DNA from: Chrysomallon squamiferum
Taxonomy: Eukaryota; Mollusca; Gastropoda; Neomphalida; Peltospiridae
DNA: 64,000 nt
Assembly: GCA_012295275.1 (NCBI GenBank)
Contig: CM022675.1
Location: 12,103,016-12,167,015 of the forward strand
Direction: 5' to 3'
The translations under genes and the position numbers were made by a program. Numbering within the stretch: the first letter of the stretch is position 1; every line of letters starts with the position of its first letter. The notes under the pieces are model-generated. The model was not told the DNA's origin. It made no database searches and saw only the letters and a list, made by a program, of their open reading frames with translations. Of the stretch, positions 10,465 to 22,000 are shown piece by piece.

Positions 10465-12320
10465 CATATACATATATATATTACATATATATATATGTAT
10501 GTAAAATTGTTTTCATTTTTTTTTATGTGATTCATGAACATATTGATGTATTCAAATTAAGCTCTTACTTGTTTGTTTTTTTGTTTTTTGTTTGTTGGGG
10601 GTTTTTGTGGGTTTTTTTTTTTTTTGAATTTTTATCTATGTAATTATATGAGACGTAAGATAAACTATACAGTACAATATATTTAATTGTTGTTTGTGAC
10701 TGGCAGCATCTTGTTAATGTTGCTTATTTCTTCTGTTTTGTTAATAGTGGATTTTACAAAGTGTTTCATTGTTTCAGAACTCTGTATAGTATAACTGTGG
10801 TTTTTTTTAGTAAGAACCCAATACATTTGTTTATTTATTTAATATTTGTTGACTTTAGTATTTTAACAACAGAGTACACCTGGTGGAACAATATTATGTT
10901 ACATTACCTGTGATATTTGTGTACCTGATTTAATTTCTTTTTGTGCTTTTAAACACTGTACTTAAGGCACATCTGTGATATATATATATATTTTTTTTTT
11001 TATAAAATTACTTACATTTTTTAAACTTTAACAGGAAACATCGAATGAAATGCTCAAATCTATGATTTTATTAATTTACTGTATCTAATTATTGTTTTAA
11101 ATCTGTTTGTTACTGATCTTTGTTAAAAAAAGATTTTTGCTCAAATGTTCAAGTGATACCTTGTCTTTGTGTGCAAGTTTTGAATTACTGATAAAAATGG
11201 AAAGTAAATAAACTTGTAGGCAGTTTTATTCAAAATATTATTTGTGAGTTCTTAACTTGAAATTTTAGTATCAGAAAATAATAATAATAATAACAGAAAA
11301 AGAAAATGTATATATAATCTTACTTGATGCATATAATCTTTATTAAGAAAATGTTTTTTGTTTTTTTAATTAATATTTTTTCCTGTTTCCATTTGTTGTG
11401 ATAAGGCATTTTATAACGCATAATATGGTTGATTGTTTTTAATGTTTGTTTTTAATTTCACCGAGTTTTGTTTTAACTAATGTTTTCTTTAATTGACAAT
11501 TGTGATAATGAACAAATATCTTTTATATTGTCGTGTAAATGTTTAACATTTCTTTTTAATGTGATTAAATATTACTGAATCTCTGATTTTTGACATAAGA
11601 TAAATTACACATACGTGTTTTTTAAATTACTTTTTAATGTGGCTAAATACCTTTTTTGAGAATAATTTTATTTTAGATCAATCTCTATATTATTTAACAC
11701 CTAATATCTTTTTATATTATATATTGTGCCTTTTTTAATATTTATTTCTAATGTCATTAAATATAATTTTCAAAATAATTTTATTTTGAATCACATTTGT
11801 TTGATCATGCAGATAAGTTTTATATCGTCTGCTGTCTTTTTTTTTTTTAAATGTTTCTTTTTAATGTGACTAAATATTGTTTTAAATATATTTATCACCA
11901 AATATCATTTTATTATATATTACGTCTTTTTAAATATTTCTTTTTAATATCACTAAATATTGTTTTAAGAAACATTTTATTTTAGATTACATATTACCTT
12001 TATATTTCTTTTTAATGTTATTAAATATTGTTTTTAAGTCTTATTTTAGCTAATACGGACTGTGATATTTTAACATCAATTAAATAACAAATGATACATT
12101 ATAACTGATTGTTTTTAATGTCATTAAATTTTGGAGTTAAAATGATTATGCATCTTCGTTCTAGTTCTTTTATAAAATGTTCTAAAATAATCGTGACCTT
12201 ACGTAATGTGGTGTCTGTACTGTTTTCGTCAAACGTTTCCATGTTAAATGAACCAGCTACGTATTTGTGTAGGCATATAATTATTATTATTATCCTTGCG
12301 TTTTATATCTATATGTACAG
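8805..12320. other. AT-rich interval, TRPM 3' UTR and intergenic DNA
   Basis: About 3.5 kb without a recognisable exon on either strand. It contains TTTTTAATGT...TTAAATATT phrases repeated at about 11530-12030 and a (TA)n/(CA)n patch at 10412-10500. The early part is probably TRPM 3' UTR, but no decisive poly(A) site can be chosen among many AATAAA matches. Confidence 0.55.
10412..10500 (+). repeat. (TA)n with (CA)n microsatellite
   Basis: TA run at 10412-10440 followed by CACACA and mixed TATACATA sequence. Confidence 0.85.
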
Positions 12321-12454
12321 GTATGGTAGGATTTGTATGGTGTTGTATCTGGGTTTGTTTCGTTTATGACACACCTGCCGAGTGTCCGAAAATTACCGAT
12401 CTAGAACGGAGATATATAGAATCGTCCCTCAAAAGTAAAGGTCATAGAGTTAAG
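12321..12454 (+). CDS. SLC17 fragment, loop exon
   Basis: The acceptor is TGTACAG at 12314-12320, entered with 2 nt. The reading frame runs to AAG followed by GCAAGT, a good GC-type donor at 12455. An ordinary GTAAAG donor at 12434 is the alternative. It encodes GMVGFVWCCIWVCFVYDTPA and the following charged loop. Confidence 0.7.
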
Positions 12455-12532
12455 GCAAGTTTTAAATTGCCCTTTGATAATAATTCGGTTTATTTTATCT
12501 GAGATACATACACAGGGGAAGGTACACACGCA

Positions 12533-12569
<37 letters not shown>

Positions 12570-13475
12570 AATTCCAAATTATTACTTTGCTGTCTGGGGC
12601 AAATTATTACAGTAAAAGAAAATAAATAAATGCTGCCATTTTATTCCTCTCCATATGTAGTTGTGACGTCATCGTTTACATGGCGGACTAATCGCTCTTT
12701 TTTTTTTGTTCCCGTTTTTCTTTTTTCCTGTTTTTTCTATTTTTATTTTTCCTTTTTTAAAACCTGACCTAAAATTAACTTCAAAGCAAATCGGTCCTCG
12801 GTTGTACTATATATCCTTACAACTATGCCCGATCAGTAAGTAGTCTGGTATGATTACGTCTGCTTGTGAAGAGTAACGTCCCTTGTCAGTTTTAAGTGAA
12901 TTATGGGCTCTTTTGCGCGGACAAGAATTCAGATGTGACTAGTCCCAGAATGTGTTTGACGTGACTTAATGATGTTTTGTTTTTCTGGGTAATCTTGCAG
13001 CTGAAATCTACCCCTTGTTAGCAGAGATCTTGCGCCATATTTATTAATTTGCTAAAGATTAATTATTTGTTTTACTGATGTAAAAAAGGTCATCAAAAAA
13101 AATCCCATTTTCAGTTGTTATTGCTATTACATATGACTGGTACATTTGATGATATTGTTATTACTAATATTTCATTTATAAATTTATTACTCTTGTTGTT
13201 ACTGATAATTTTACGTAGATAACGACACCCATTTTGAAGCACTAATCTTTGGAACATTTGTATTAAATTGGAATATTGCTGTTGTTCTTAACTTCCAGGG
13301 AACTGCAGAAGAATGGCAAGTGACCTTTTTCATTGCCGCTGGTGTATATGTCTTCGGTGCTACGTTTTACACCGTATTTGGCACCGCTGACATACAAGAC
13401 TGGGCAGCAGTTAATAAAGTAATGGAAGAAATTGACGCGGGCCCAGATACTTCTTTTCGGAACTCATCCAATTAA
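12321..13475 (+). CDS. SLC17 (sialin-like) anion transporter fragment, probably broken
   Basis: Two exons only. The first (12321-12454) encodes a transmembrane helix and the signature loop, FVYDTPAECPKI then LERRYIE. The second (13299-13475) encodes the last helix and C-terminal tail, EEWQVTFFIAAGVYVFGATF then DIQDWA. In SLC17 proteins these segments are separated by about 200 residues (roughly helices 7-11), and none of that is visible in the 844 bp between them. Helices 1-5 are also absent upstream back to the TRPM stop. The surviving residues are well conserved. It is either a pseudogene with internal and 5' deletions or an assembly fault. Family members carry sialic acid, glutamate, phosphate or other anions across membranes, and no substrate can be assigned here. 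Confidence 0.72.
12536..12566 (+). repeat. (CA)n microsatellite
   Basis: About 15 CA units between the two SLC17 exons. Confidence 0.9.
12664..12671. promoter_or_regulatory. Palindromic CRE (TGACGTCA) in a locally CpG-richer patch
   Basis: A perfect CRE/ATF site followed at 12680 by ATGGCGGAC. The patch at 12650-13040 is richer in CpG than its surroundings and looks promoter-like, but the ATG frame stops after three codons. No gene can be attached. Confidence 0.3.
13299..13475 (+). CDS. SLC17 fragment, terminal exon with stop
   Basis: The acceptor is ACTTCCAG at 13291-13298. It encodes the final helix and ends at TAA 13473-13475. A one-base change in the TTTT at 13454-13457 would instead open a longer acidic tail (PIKEAIQEEEEDA) to TAA at about 13507-13509. 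Confidence 0.75.
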   Translation, partial: GTAEEWQVTFFIAAGVYVFGATFYTVFGTADIQDWAAVNKVMEEIDAGPDTSFRNSSN

Positions 13476-13523
13476 GGAAGCCATACAAGAAGAGGAAGAG
13501 GATGCATAAGACTTTTAAGAACC

Positions 13524-13529
13524 AATAAA
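13524..13529 (+). terminator. Likely poly(A) signal of the SLC17 fragment
   Basis: AATAAA sits 49 bp after the stop codon, in non-repetitive sequence. Confidence 0.5.
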
Positions 13530-14495
13530 GATTTTGAATCTTGTCTAACATCAGCACGAGGCACGTCCAAGATGGCGCCTATCTATATTCTTTTTTTTTC
13601 TTTTTTTTTTTCTTTGCAGATGTAACATCATCTCTCTTGTCTTCGTGTGTTTCTTTTTTTCGCAATCTCTTTGTCGACTTCCGCTCCATTTTTAGGATTT
13701 ATTTCTTTCTAAATTTTTCTGGTTTATGTTTTATAAACTCTGCTGAAATAGTTTTAAAACAATATATAAAATAACCTTATGAATTTATAACGATATTAAT
13801 ATAACTAAAAACGATATGTTTGTATCTAGTATATTTTATTAATGTCATTTTATGGTAGAATACAAGAATATATAAAACACAGTATTACTCTATTATAATA
13901 ATTTTACAATGGAAAAAAAAAATTATTTATTTATTTATATTTTTAACAAATATTTATTTATGTATTTTTTGAAGACAAAACTATTATTGTTATTTAATCT
14001 ATGTTTTCTGAAGAATGAAATAAATATTGTTTAAGCTGTCTGCGTTTGAATTATGTGTTTACCTTTGCCTTTCATAAGTAACAAATAATAACTATTTAGT
14101 CCGGATCAGTGACTGACAGCCTGGGCGTAAGGGCCCCCAGGGGGCGTTTTTGATGCGAGGCTAAGCCTGAAGCTTTTCTAGCACATAATACGTTCATTAT
14201 AATCCACAAATGAAATAATGAATATCCATTAAACATTTAAAAAAAAAAAAAAAGGAATTCTACTTTTTTTGCATCTTTGTTGAAATTTGAGTAGTTATAA
14301 CTTTATTCGTTAAATTTTAAAGTAAATTTTAATAAACAGCATTTAAGTTTAATTCATTAATTCTAAAATTATTGTGAGTTTGGTGTTTTAGATAAAATGA
14401 TTTTGTCGAAATATTAAACGACAGGTTTTTGTTTTTTTCCTTCTTTTTATTCAGCTGTATAAGCAATAACTACTGTAATTATACTGTATTCTTCC

Positions 14496-14496
<1 letters not shown>

Positions 14497-14548
<52 letters not shown>
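14497..14548 (+). repeat. (TTA)n microsatellite
   Basis: About 17 TTA units. Confidence 0.9.
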
Positions 14549-14550
<2 letters not shown>

Positions 14551-16085
14551 ATCATCATCATTATCATCATTATAATCATAATTATTATTATTAAAAACAT
14601 TAACAACAACAAATCAAATGACAGAAAAAATAATACAGTAAATAAAAACTAAGGATGAGATTAAAAATAAAAGACAAAGTGGTTTTAAATATTAGGAGGA
14701 ATAAAAAAAAAAATCCCAAATCAAAAAAAAAAAAAAAAAAAAAATTAAAAAAGAAAGAAAATAAATAAACAAGATTAATAAAATAATAATAAAAACATAC
14801 CGAAAAATCTCATTTAAAATTTAAAAGCATACATTTCAAAATCCACGACGTAACTATTACACTACACAATATTACATTTTTAACTGTTTAGAACGATATA
14901 AGGTTATATAAACTGTTGGTTTCGGAGCAAAATGCTACCTATTTTGTTTCTGTGTATTGGTTTCCATGACAATCGTGTTCACCTCGGCAAGTGCTTCACC
15001 AATTTCAAATTATCACATAGTTCTGAGTTTGTTATTTAAATAATTACTTTAAGTCTTGTATTTAATTATGTATAATGCTAGATTGGACGAGGCTAAAATA
15101 AATAACCAAACAGAACAATTCGAAATAGTTTTTTGTTGTCGAAAAAAATACGAAACTACCAAATGAGTCGTCTGTCATACTTTGCAACATGGCCACCAAA
15201 AGTTACCTGTGAACATAAACAATGCCTATCATAATTAGAACTTAATACACAAACAGGTAAAACTTGGAAATGATAAAGATTGATGTATTATAAAATTTAA
15301 CTTTCGTAATATAAATCATCTTCGGCAGAGTTATGGAATAACGATAGATTTATGCAAGGATTTTGTCTTTTCTAAAATCTTAAGAAATGTGCCGGTGCTC
15401 GATCATTCAATCATTATCACATAATTTTACAGTCATTATTCTTTATATTTAATTATTTATTGCACGCAGATTACAAATGATATTAATCAACGTTTGTTTG
15501 CGATATACACAACACGTAACTGCTATTTCAATAGGTATTTATTGTAAAATACGAAACCAGGAAACGATCGCCATGTTAACTTAGCAACAAAGGTAGCAGC
15601 AACAAGCACTTAGATGCAAAGGTGAAACTATTGGGAATAGATCAAGGCAGGTGTTTTATAAAATAGAATAATGCTAAATTAATACAAGGATTCTGCAACT
15701 TCGGATTCGTTTACCGGGCTATGGCTGATGAATGGCGTTAGCATCTACGAAGTTGCGGCCATGTTGCAAGTGTATTTATAATAATCCCTGTTGGTATAGC
15801 CTGGTATCGCAGTATTTTATTACTAGGAAGAAATAAAAAATAAACGATACTACTAGTACTGTTTCTACTACCATGACTTTCACTGCTACTGATAGTACTT
15901 TAATAGCCAACGATCCCAACTTAATCACGTCATGTCATATATTGATAAATAAATTCTGTTATGATATATTTTCTGAAATACTTAAGTTCACCATAGCTCA
16001 AGATTCAGTTAAAAGTATTCATAATATTCGCAAATATATAGGTACAAAAAAAAAAAGAAAGAAAAAATTTTAATATCTGACTTGG

Positions 16086-16089
<4 letters not shown>

Positions 16090-16127
<38 letters not shown>
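16090..16127 (+). repeat. (TTA)n microsatellite
   Basis: About 12 TTA units ending 47 bp before the acceptor of the first coding exon of TRPM gene 2. Confidence 0.9.
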
Positions 16128-16128
<1 letters not shown>

Positions 16129-16174
16129 TGTATATATTTATTTATAACCTATAATATGACTATTTGGATTACAG

Positions 16175-16332
16175 ATTGAAGGCAACATGACATCATTATG
16201 ACAGCACGGATTACCCCAATTGACCAGATGGCTATTAGGTCAGAAGTTCCTGAAATGGAACAACTTGATAAACCAGTCATTAAAGAACAAACAAAAGCAG
16301 ATAGAGATGTTGGAACGCCACTTGGACAGAGT
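16175..16332 (+). CDS. TRPM2: TRPM gene 2, first coding exon
   Basis: The acceptor is GATTACAG at 16167-16174. There are 23 nt of 5' UTR, then ATG at 16198 and 45 codons to the donor GTAAGT at 16333. The protein starts MTARITPIDQMAIRSEVP. A four-codon uORF (16187-16201) overlaps the start as ATGA. Confidence 0.78.
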
Positions 16333-16444
16333 GTAAGTGATCCAAACATTTTATTAGTATTAACAAATACTATTTCTATAGTATTTTACAACTGTCAATG
16401 CTGCTTAAAAACAAACAAAAACTACAACAAAAAAAACCCAACAG

Positions 16445-16475
<31 letters not shown>

Positions 16476-18026
16476 AAACCAATAAAAACCAAATAAAATG
16501 CTGAATAGTTATTGCATTAACTTCAGCATAGTTTCTTCCTTTATCTTAATGTCAGAATTATTCTTTCAACGATAATTTTATAATTAAGATTCTTACTGTC
16601 ATAATTTAGTACATCTTATGCAATCAAATTTTTTGTTTGCTTGTTTCCTTATTGAAAAAATTAACATTTAACATATTTTAATATTAATGTTTATGTATGT
16701 CAGTTGATCTTTTTTTTTTTTTTGTGCAAGTTTGTATTCATATAATAATTAGTTAAATTTTACTCTTTGTAGAATGAAGACATAGCCTGGATCCGAAGCA
16801 ACTTTAAAAAGAGAGAATGTGCTTGTTTTATCAAACAGCCAGAGTAAGTTGATGCTAAGATTTATTAATAATCATAAAAATAATTTAAAAAAAATATATA
16901 AAGTAACAATAAATAAAATAAAAAAATAAAAAAAACTCTCTTCTGGGATTTATTTTATATTAAGATTTAATATTTAAATTTAGATCAGTTATGACTTAAT
17001 TCCTATCCTAGATTTTCTTTCCTTTTATGATGAAGTAGAAACAAACTATAAAAACAAAGTATAGATTATGTTTAAGAAAATAACCCCAGTCAGCTATTAA
17101 ACTTTTGTTCTAGAAAGATAAATTATTGATGCACCAGTACATATACAGAATATTGACCTTTTAACAAATGCATTCTTTTTTGTAAAAATAAATAATTAAC
17201 AAAATAGAAAACCCTTCTTTAGTCCTTTTGACAGGGTATACTCAATAAAATCTTGATCGAATGGTATCTTATTATTCTGTGTCACATTACTCTAAGTATG
17301 AGGATAGGAGTGAAACATAGTAATAAAGGAGATAAAATTTTCATGGTGAAACTTTATTAAAAACATTTTTGATATTTATTGCACTATAACTGTGACTGGT
17401 TTTAAATGACTGGCATTTTCTAAGTGTTTTTTTAACACTGAAACTATCAGATGCTTTTCAAATAACTCATTTATTTACAGTAATAATGATGCAGATCCAC
17501 TATGTCAGTGTGGATATCCAAAATCTGGACATCAGGACAAATTTATAGTGAAGGAAGGTGCGATATGGAAAACAAATGAAAACACCAAAAACATATCCAA
17601 CAGACTTTTTGGAGAAATTGAATTTTCTGGCTTAGGTGACAAAGTCTCAAAAGTAAGGAAAATTTTTTGTGTGATGGTGCATGTGCATATTTTTTTTTGT
17701 TTATGAGACTGTATATATGTTTGTTATTCACATACATATCTGTATCTATAATCAGTGTATCTTTATATGTATCTCTTACAAATCTATATCGATATCAGTG
17801 AATCTTCATATGTATCTCATCTAGATATCTGTATCTGTATCTGTATCAGTGTACCTTTATGTGTATCTCACAAACATATCTGTATCTCTCTATAATCAAT
17901 ATATCTTTATATGTATCTCTCATATACATATCTGTATCAATGTATCTTTATATGTATATATCTTTGGGTCTCTAATATGTCTATAACTTTGTGCCTAAAC
18001 ATATAGATCCACCTACACCTTTATTT

Positions 18027-18082
<56 letters not shown>

Positions 18083-18226
18083 TGTGTGTGTGTGTGTGTG
18101 TGTGTCTTTGTCTTTACATGTATTTGTTTCTCTACTTTTCTGTGTAATTTAATTATGTAAAAGGATTCAAATGACTTTATTTTATGCAATCTTGAGTCAT
18201 TGACACACTCACGCATGCATGCGTGT

Positions 18227-18263
<37 letters not shown>

Positions 18264-18958
18264 TACTGAGAGATGCACACACAATATGTTGTATACAAAT
18301 TCAGACATGTTTGGGTATACACAAAACAATATTTTATTCACAACCTAAAACATATAATTACATTTTTTTAATGAATATTTTACTACATTATTGATTCTAT
18401 GTATTTTTTTTTTCTTTAATTTAATTTTTATTTATTATCAGTACATTCGTGTAGATGTAGACACTGACGTTGAAAAGGTTGTAAAGCTGATGGTTGACAA
18501 TTGGGGTCTTGTGAAACCTAACTTACTCATTTCTGTGACTGGTGGTGCTCAGACCTTTCACTTGAAAACTAGACTGAAAGATGCTTTCAAACGAGGTCTC
18601 ATGAAAGCTGCCCTCAGTACAGGTAAGCTAATTTTTACCTGTGTTATTTCTAAACAGTCGTTCAGACTCACGTATCTCTGTCTATATCTGTGTATCTTCA
18701 AATGTGTCTGTCACATAATATCCCTCATTTAATATCAAAACAGTTACTGATTCAAAGCAATTTTCTGTCTGAGTGCTGTGTGAGAGAAGGATACAATTGG
18801 CATCAGGCAAATTCATCTTCATATGTTTTACAGAAAAAAAACCTAAATTTAATCACTAATATAAACCAAAAAAGCATTATTAAGATTTAGGAATCTGTAT
18901 ACAGACAATCAAAAAAAAAAAAGTAGAAACAGTTTCATCTTCCTATAATAATAATAAT

Positions 18959-19021
<63 letters not shown>

Positions 19022-22000
19022 AATATAACAAAAACAAAATGTGAAAACAAAAACAAACTAACAAGCCAGCCATTGAGAACTTCTTTGTAATTTCTTGGTT
19101 GTAAATTTTGGACAAATTTAAAAAAAAAATACCTTATATTTCTAGAACTTCTTCTTATTAAATTTATAATAAATATTTAGAAATATTTGACACTTCCAAA
19201 ACTTCTTCTTAGATCCACATCTGCTTGTAAATTTTTTTTAATAAATATTTAAAAATATCTGATACTTCCAGGAGCCTGGATAATTACTGGAGGAACAAAC
19301 GCTGGAGTGATGAGACATGTAGGTGAAGCAGTTCGGGATTTCGGTCTAACTGCAAACAAACAGGGTCAGGTCATTGCCATTGGCATAGCACCATGGGGTT
19401 GCATTGATAAAAGACAAGAACTCGTTGACACAAAAGTGAGTAAATATGTTCAGTTATTTTGCTTTATGCATGCTTCTCAAATGGAAATAAATTTGCAGAG
19501 AATCATGGAGCTGCTTTCAGAACAGAACAGAACTGAAGTAAATTCATATGTTATTTTCTTCCATGCATGGGCATCTTAAATGAAATCATAGCTTTGACAA
19601 CAGAAGAGAACTCATAGATGTAAACATTCAATGGACTGTTCATTTTTGACAGCAGAAAAGAATCATTTTATATGAGTATTCTGATGGAGTATATGGATAT
19701 CAGTGGTCTCCCCATCATTTGTGAAAGGGATGGTGGGAATTGGTGTAATTGGTGCAAGTAATACGAAGGGATGATACAGAAAATGTTCAGTGTATAACTA
19801 CTTTGAACAATGTTCAAATGACTTGTTTGTCTAAAATACTCCTATAAATAACAGCAAGTTTATTTTATTTGCAGTTAAATAAATTCAGAGTGTCTATTTT
19901 ATTTATTATACGAAAGAAAGTTCACAGAATAAAAGGGTGGCAGATACTGCTGCCATGGTGACGAACGGCAGGCGAACTTGTAAGCTGTGAAAAAAATAAA
20001 TAAATGGAAGAAGAAACAATTTATATAAAAACTGAGGAATGAATTGATCTTATGTACCATCATATCTCAGTCGAAATCTTCACAAATAAAATAATTAATA
20101 CCCATTATCTACTTGATATGTTTTCTATAAAAGTGCAGTGTTTATGATTATTTTCCTAAAATATCTGATAATGCAATTTATGTTAAAAAAAAAGGGACAC
20201 ATATACATGCAAGCATAAATATCTGCATTCACACCCTCACATACTTATATTCTTGTTATATTTTTCAGGGAAAGTGGCCTGCCAGTTACAAAATAACAAA
20301 GCAGGCAACCAAGAAAGAATGTTTTCTTGATCCTAACCACTCACATTTTATTTTGATTGACAATGGAACACAACATAAATTTGCTGTGGAAATTCCTTTC
20401 CGGGCCAAACTGGAGAGTACAATAGCAAATATGAAAACTGATACAGGACAAGGTGAATATATTTTATATTCACTATGAAAGAAAATAATAAACTTCAATC
20501 AAAATTAGCAGGATAATCATAATCTGTGACCGTAACGAGTTGCTAAGATTTTAAAGTAATCGTATTTGTAATATAACCCCTATTACAGTGAGAGTCTTTT
20601 GCACAGACAATTTTGCTTGTATTACATTACCAAGAATTTTATTAAGACTTCATTTACTTGAATAATACAATTCCTCCCAGATGCTGTCAGGGTTCCAGTG
20701 TGTATGCTGGTTCTTGAAGGGGGACCTGGGACTCTGGAAACCTGCTGTAGTGCCATTGAGAAAGGAACTCCTGCTGTCATCATTAAGGTACTGTTCAATT
20801 TGTATACTGAATTTGAACAATATATCATCTTTAATAATCTTTAGTTATATGTTTATGGGTGCATCCACTGCAAAATAACATACATTGAGTAATGAAAATC
20901 AGTTATGTTTCCCTTAATGCCCCATTTGATCATTCAAACCACTGAAATGTAAGCAAGGTCATGGTTGGGTGAGCAGAAGAAAAGAGATGCCATCCTATTT
21001 TCAGTTATAACTTTTTTTAATTTTTAGCTGTTTTCTTGCAGTAATTACTGTTTCTGTATCTGTATGAAGAATGTAAAATTTAATAGTGTAGGATTGTTTG
21101 TTACTGAAAGTTTAATTCCATGTATTATGTTACCAGCTCAGTTTGTGACTAAACATTAATGTTGCAAACTTGAATAATGGTAAATATTATTACGTATAAA
21201 ATAGGAAGTTATCCTTGCACGGTGTCATTTTATTATGGTCACTATTCCTGTCTCTGTTACAATGTTTAAATGTTTATCTTTTATAACAGAACATTTTATT
21301 GTGTAATAAATACTGTAATTTGTCTAGTAAATTTGTCTATAAATTGGTAACTGTCACAAAATTGATTTATAACCAAATGGGTATACGTAACATGATTACT
21401 TGTAACAAAGCATTGTTAATGAAAGGGTGGTATTGAAATGTCTGGTAACAAAAGTGTTTTATAACAAAATTGGCCCGTAACAAAATGTCCCATACTCAAT
21501 TTTCAGGGATCAGGCAGAGCTGCAGACATCTTGGCTTATGCTTATCAGAACTCAAAAGAAGAGGAAGTTGAAAAGTGTGACAAAGAAGGAAGAATTCAGA
21601 AACAGTAAGTATATCTTTTTAAAGTGTAGCTTATTGTGTTGTTTCTTTACTAGTTTCTTTGTTACATTTTTTATTTTATTTTTATTTTTTTGTAACAGCA
21701 ACCAAACTTTGTTAATAATAAAATATATAATTAAGTAGAAATATTTTGAATGTGTGCATGTGTGTGTGTTTATGTGCAAACTCCAAACTTTGTTAATAAT
21801 AAACTGTTGTAAATGACTTTCTAAAATTTTATTATTTATTACTGATTTTCTTGCTATTATTTTTATCATCATCGTTTATTTATCTTATATCAGTGCTGTT
21901 TTCTTTGTTTGTTTTTTTTTATTTGTTTTTTTTAAAATAATTTTACTAAGACAAAACAAGGACCTAAAAAAACTTATCCAAAATTTAAATTTAATAAATT

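Larger units (their letters stand above)
13530..16174. other. Intergenic DNA upstream of TRPM gene 2, possible promoter region at 15100-15800
   Basis: AT-rich, with (TTA)n at 14497-14548 and poly(A) at 14724-14743. Between 15185 and 15765 there are three YY1-like GCCAT/ATGGC sites (AACATGGCCACC, CGCCATGTT, GGCCATGTTG) in less AT-biased sequence. This is a plausible promoter and 5' UTR area for the gene at 16198, but no start site can be fixed. Confidence 0.35.

Noticed and set aside
14100-14170. GC-rich patch with GCCCCCAGGGGGC palindrome as an RNA gene
   Set aside because: It is short, with no tRNA or snRNA boxes visible and no flanking signals. Perhaps a fragment of an old repeat.
14500-14600. 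CRISPR-like or regulatory array in the TTA/ATC repeats
   Set aside because: It is a simple trinucleotide microsatellite with no spacers, and the genome is that of an animal.
18013-18282. Open frames over (CT)n, (TG)n and (CA)n tracts
   Set aside because: Dinucleotide repeats give periodic dipeptides and have no coding support. The same holds at 37366-37427, 46852-46902, 47989-48138, 48534-48657 and 62393-62452.
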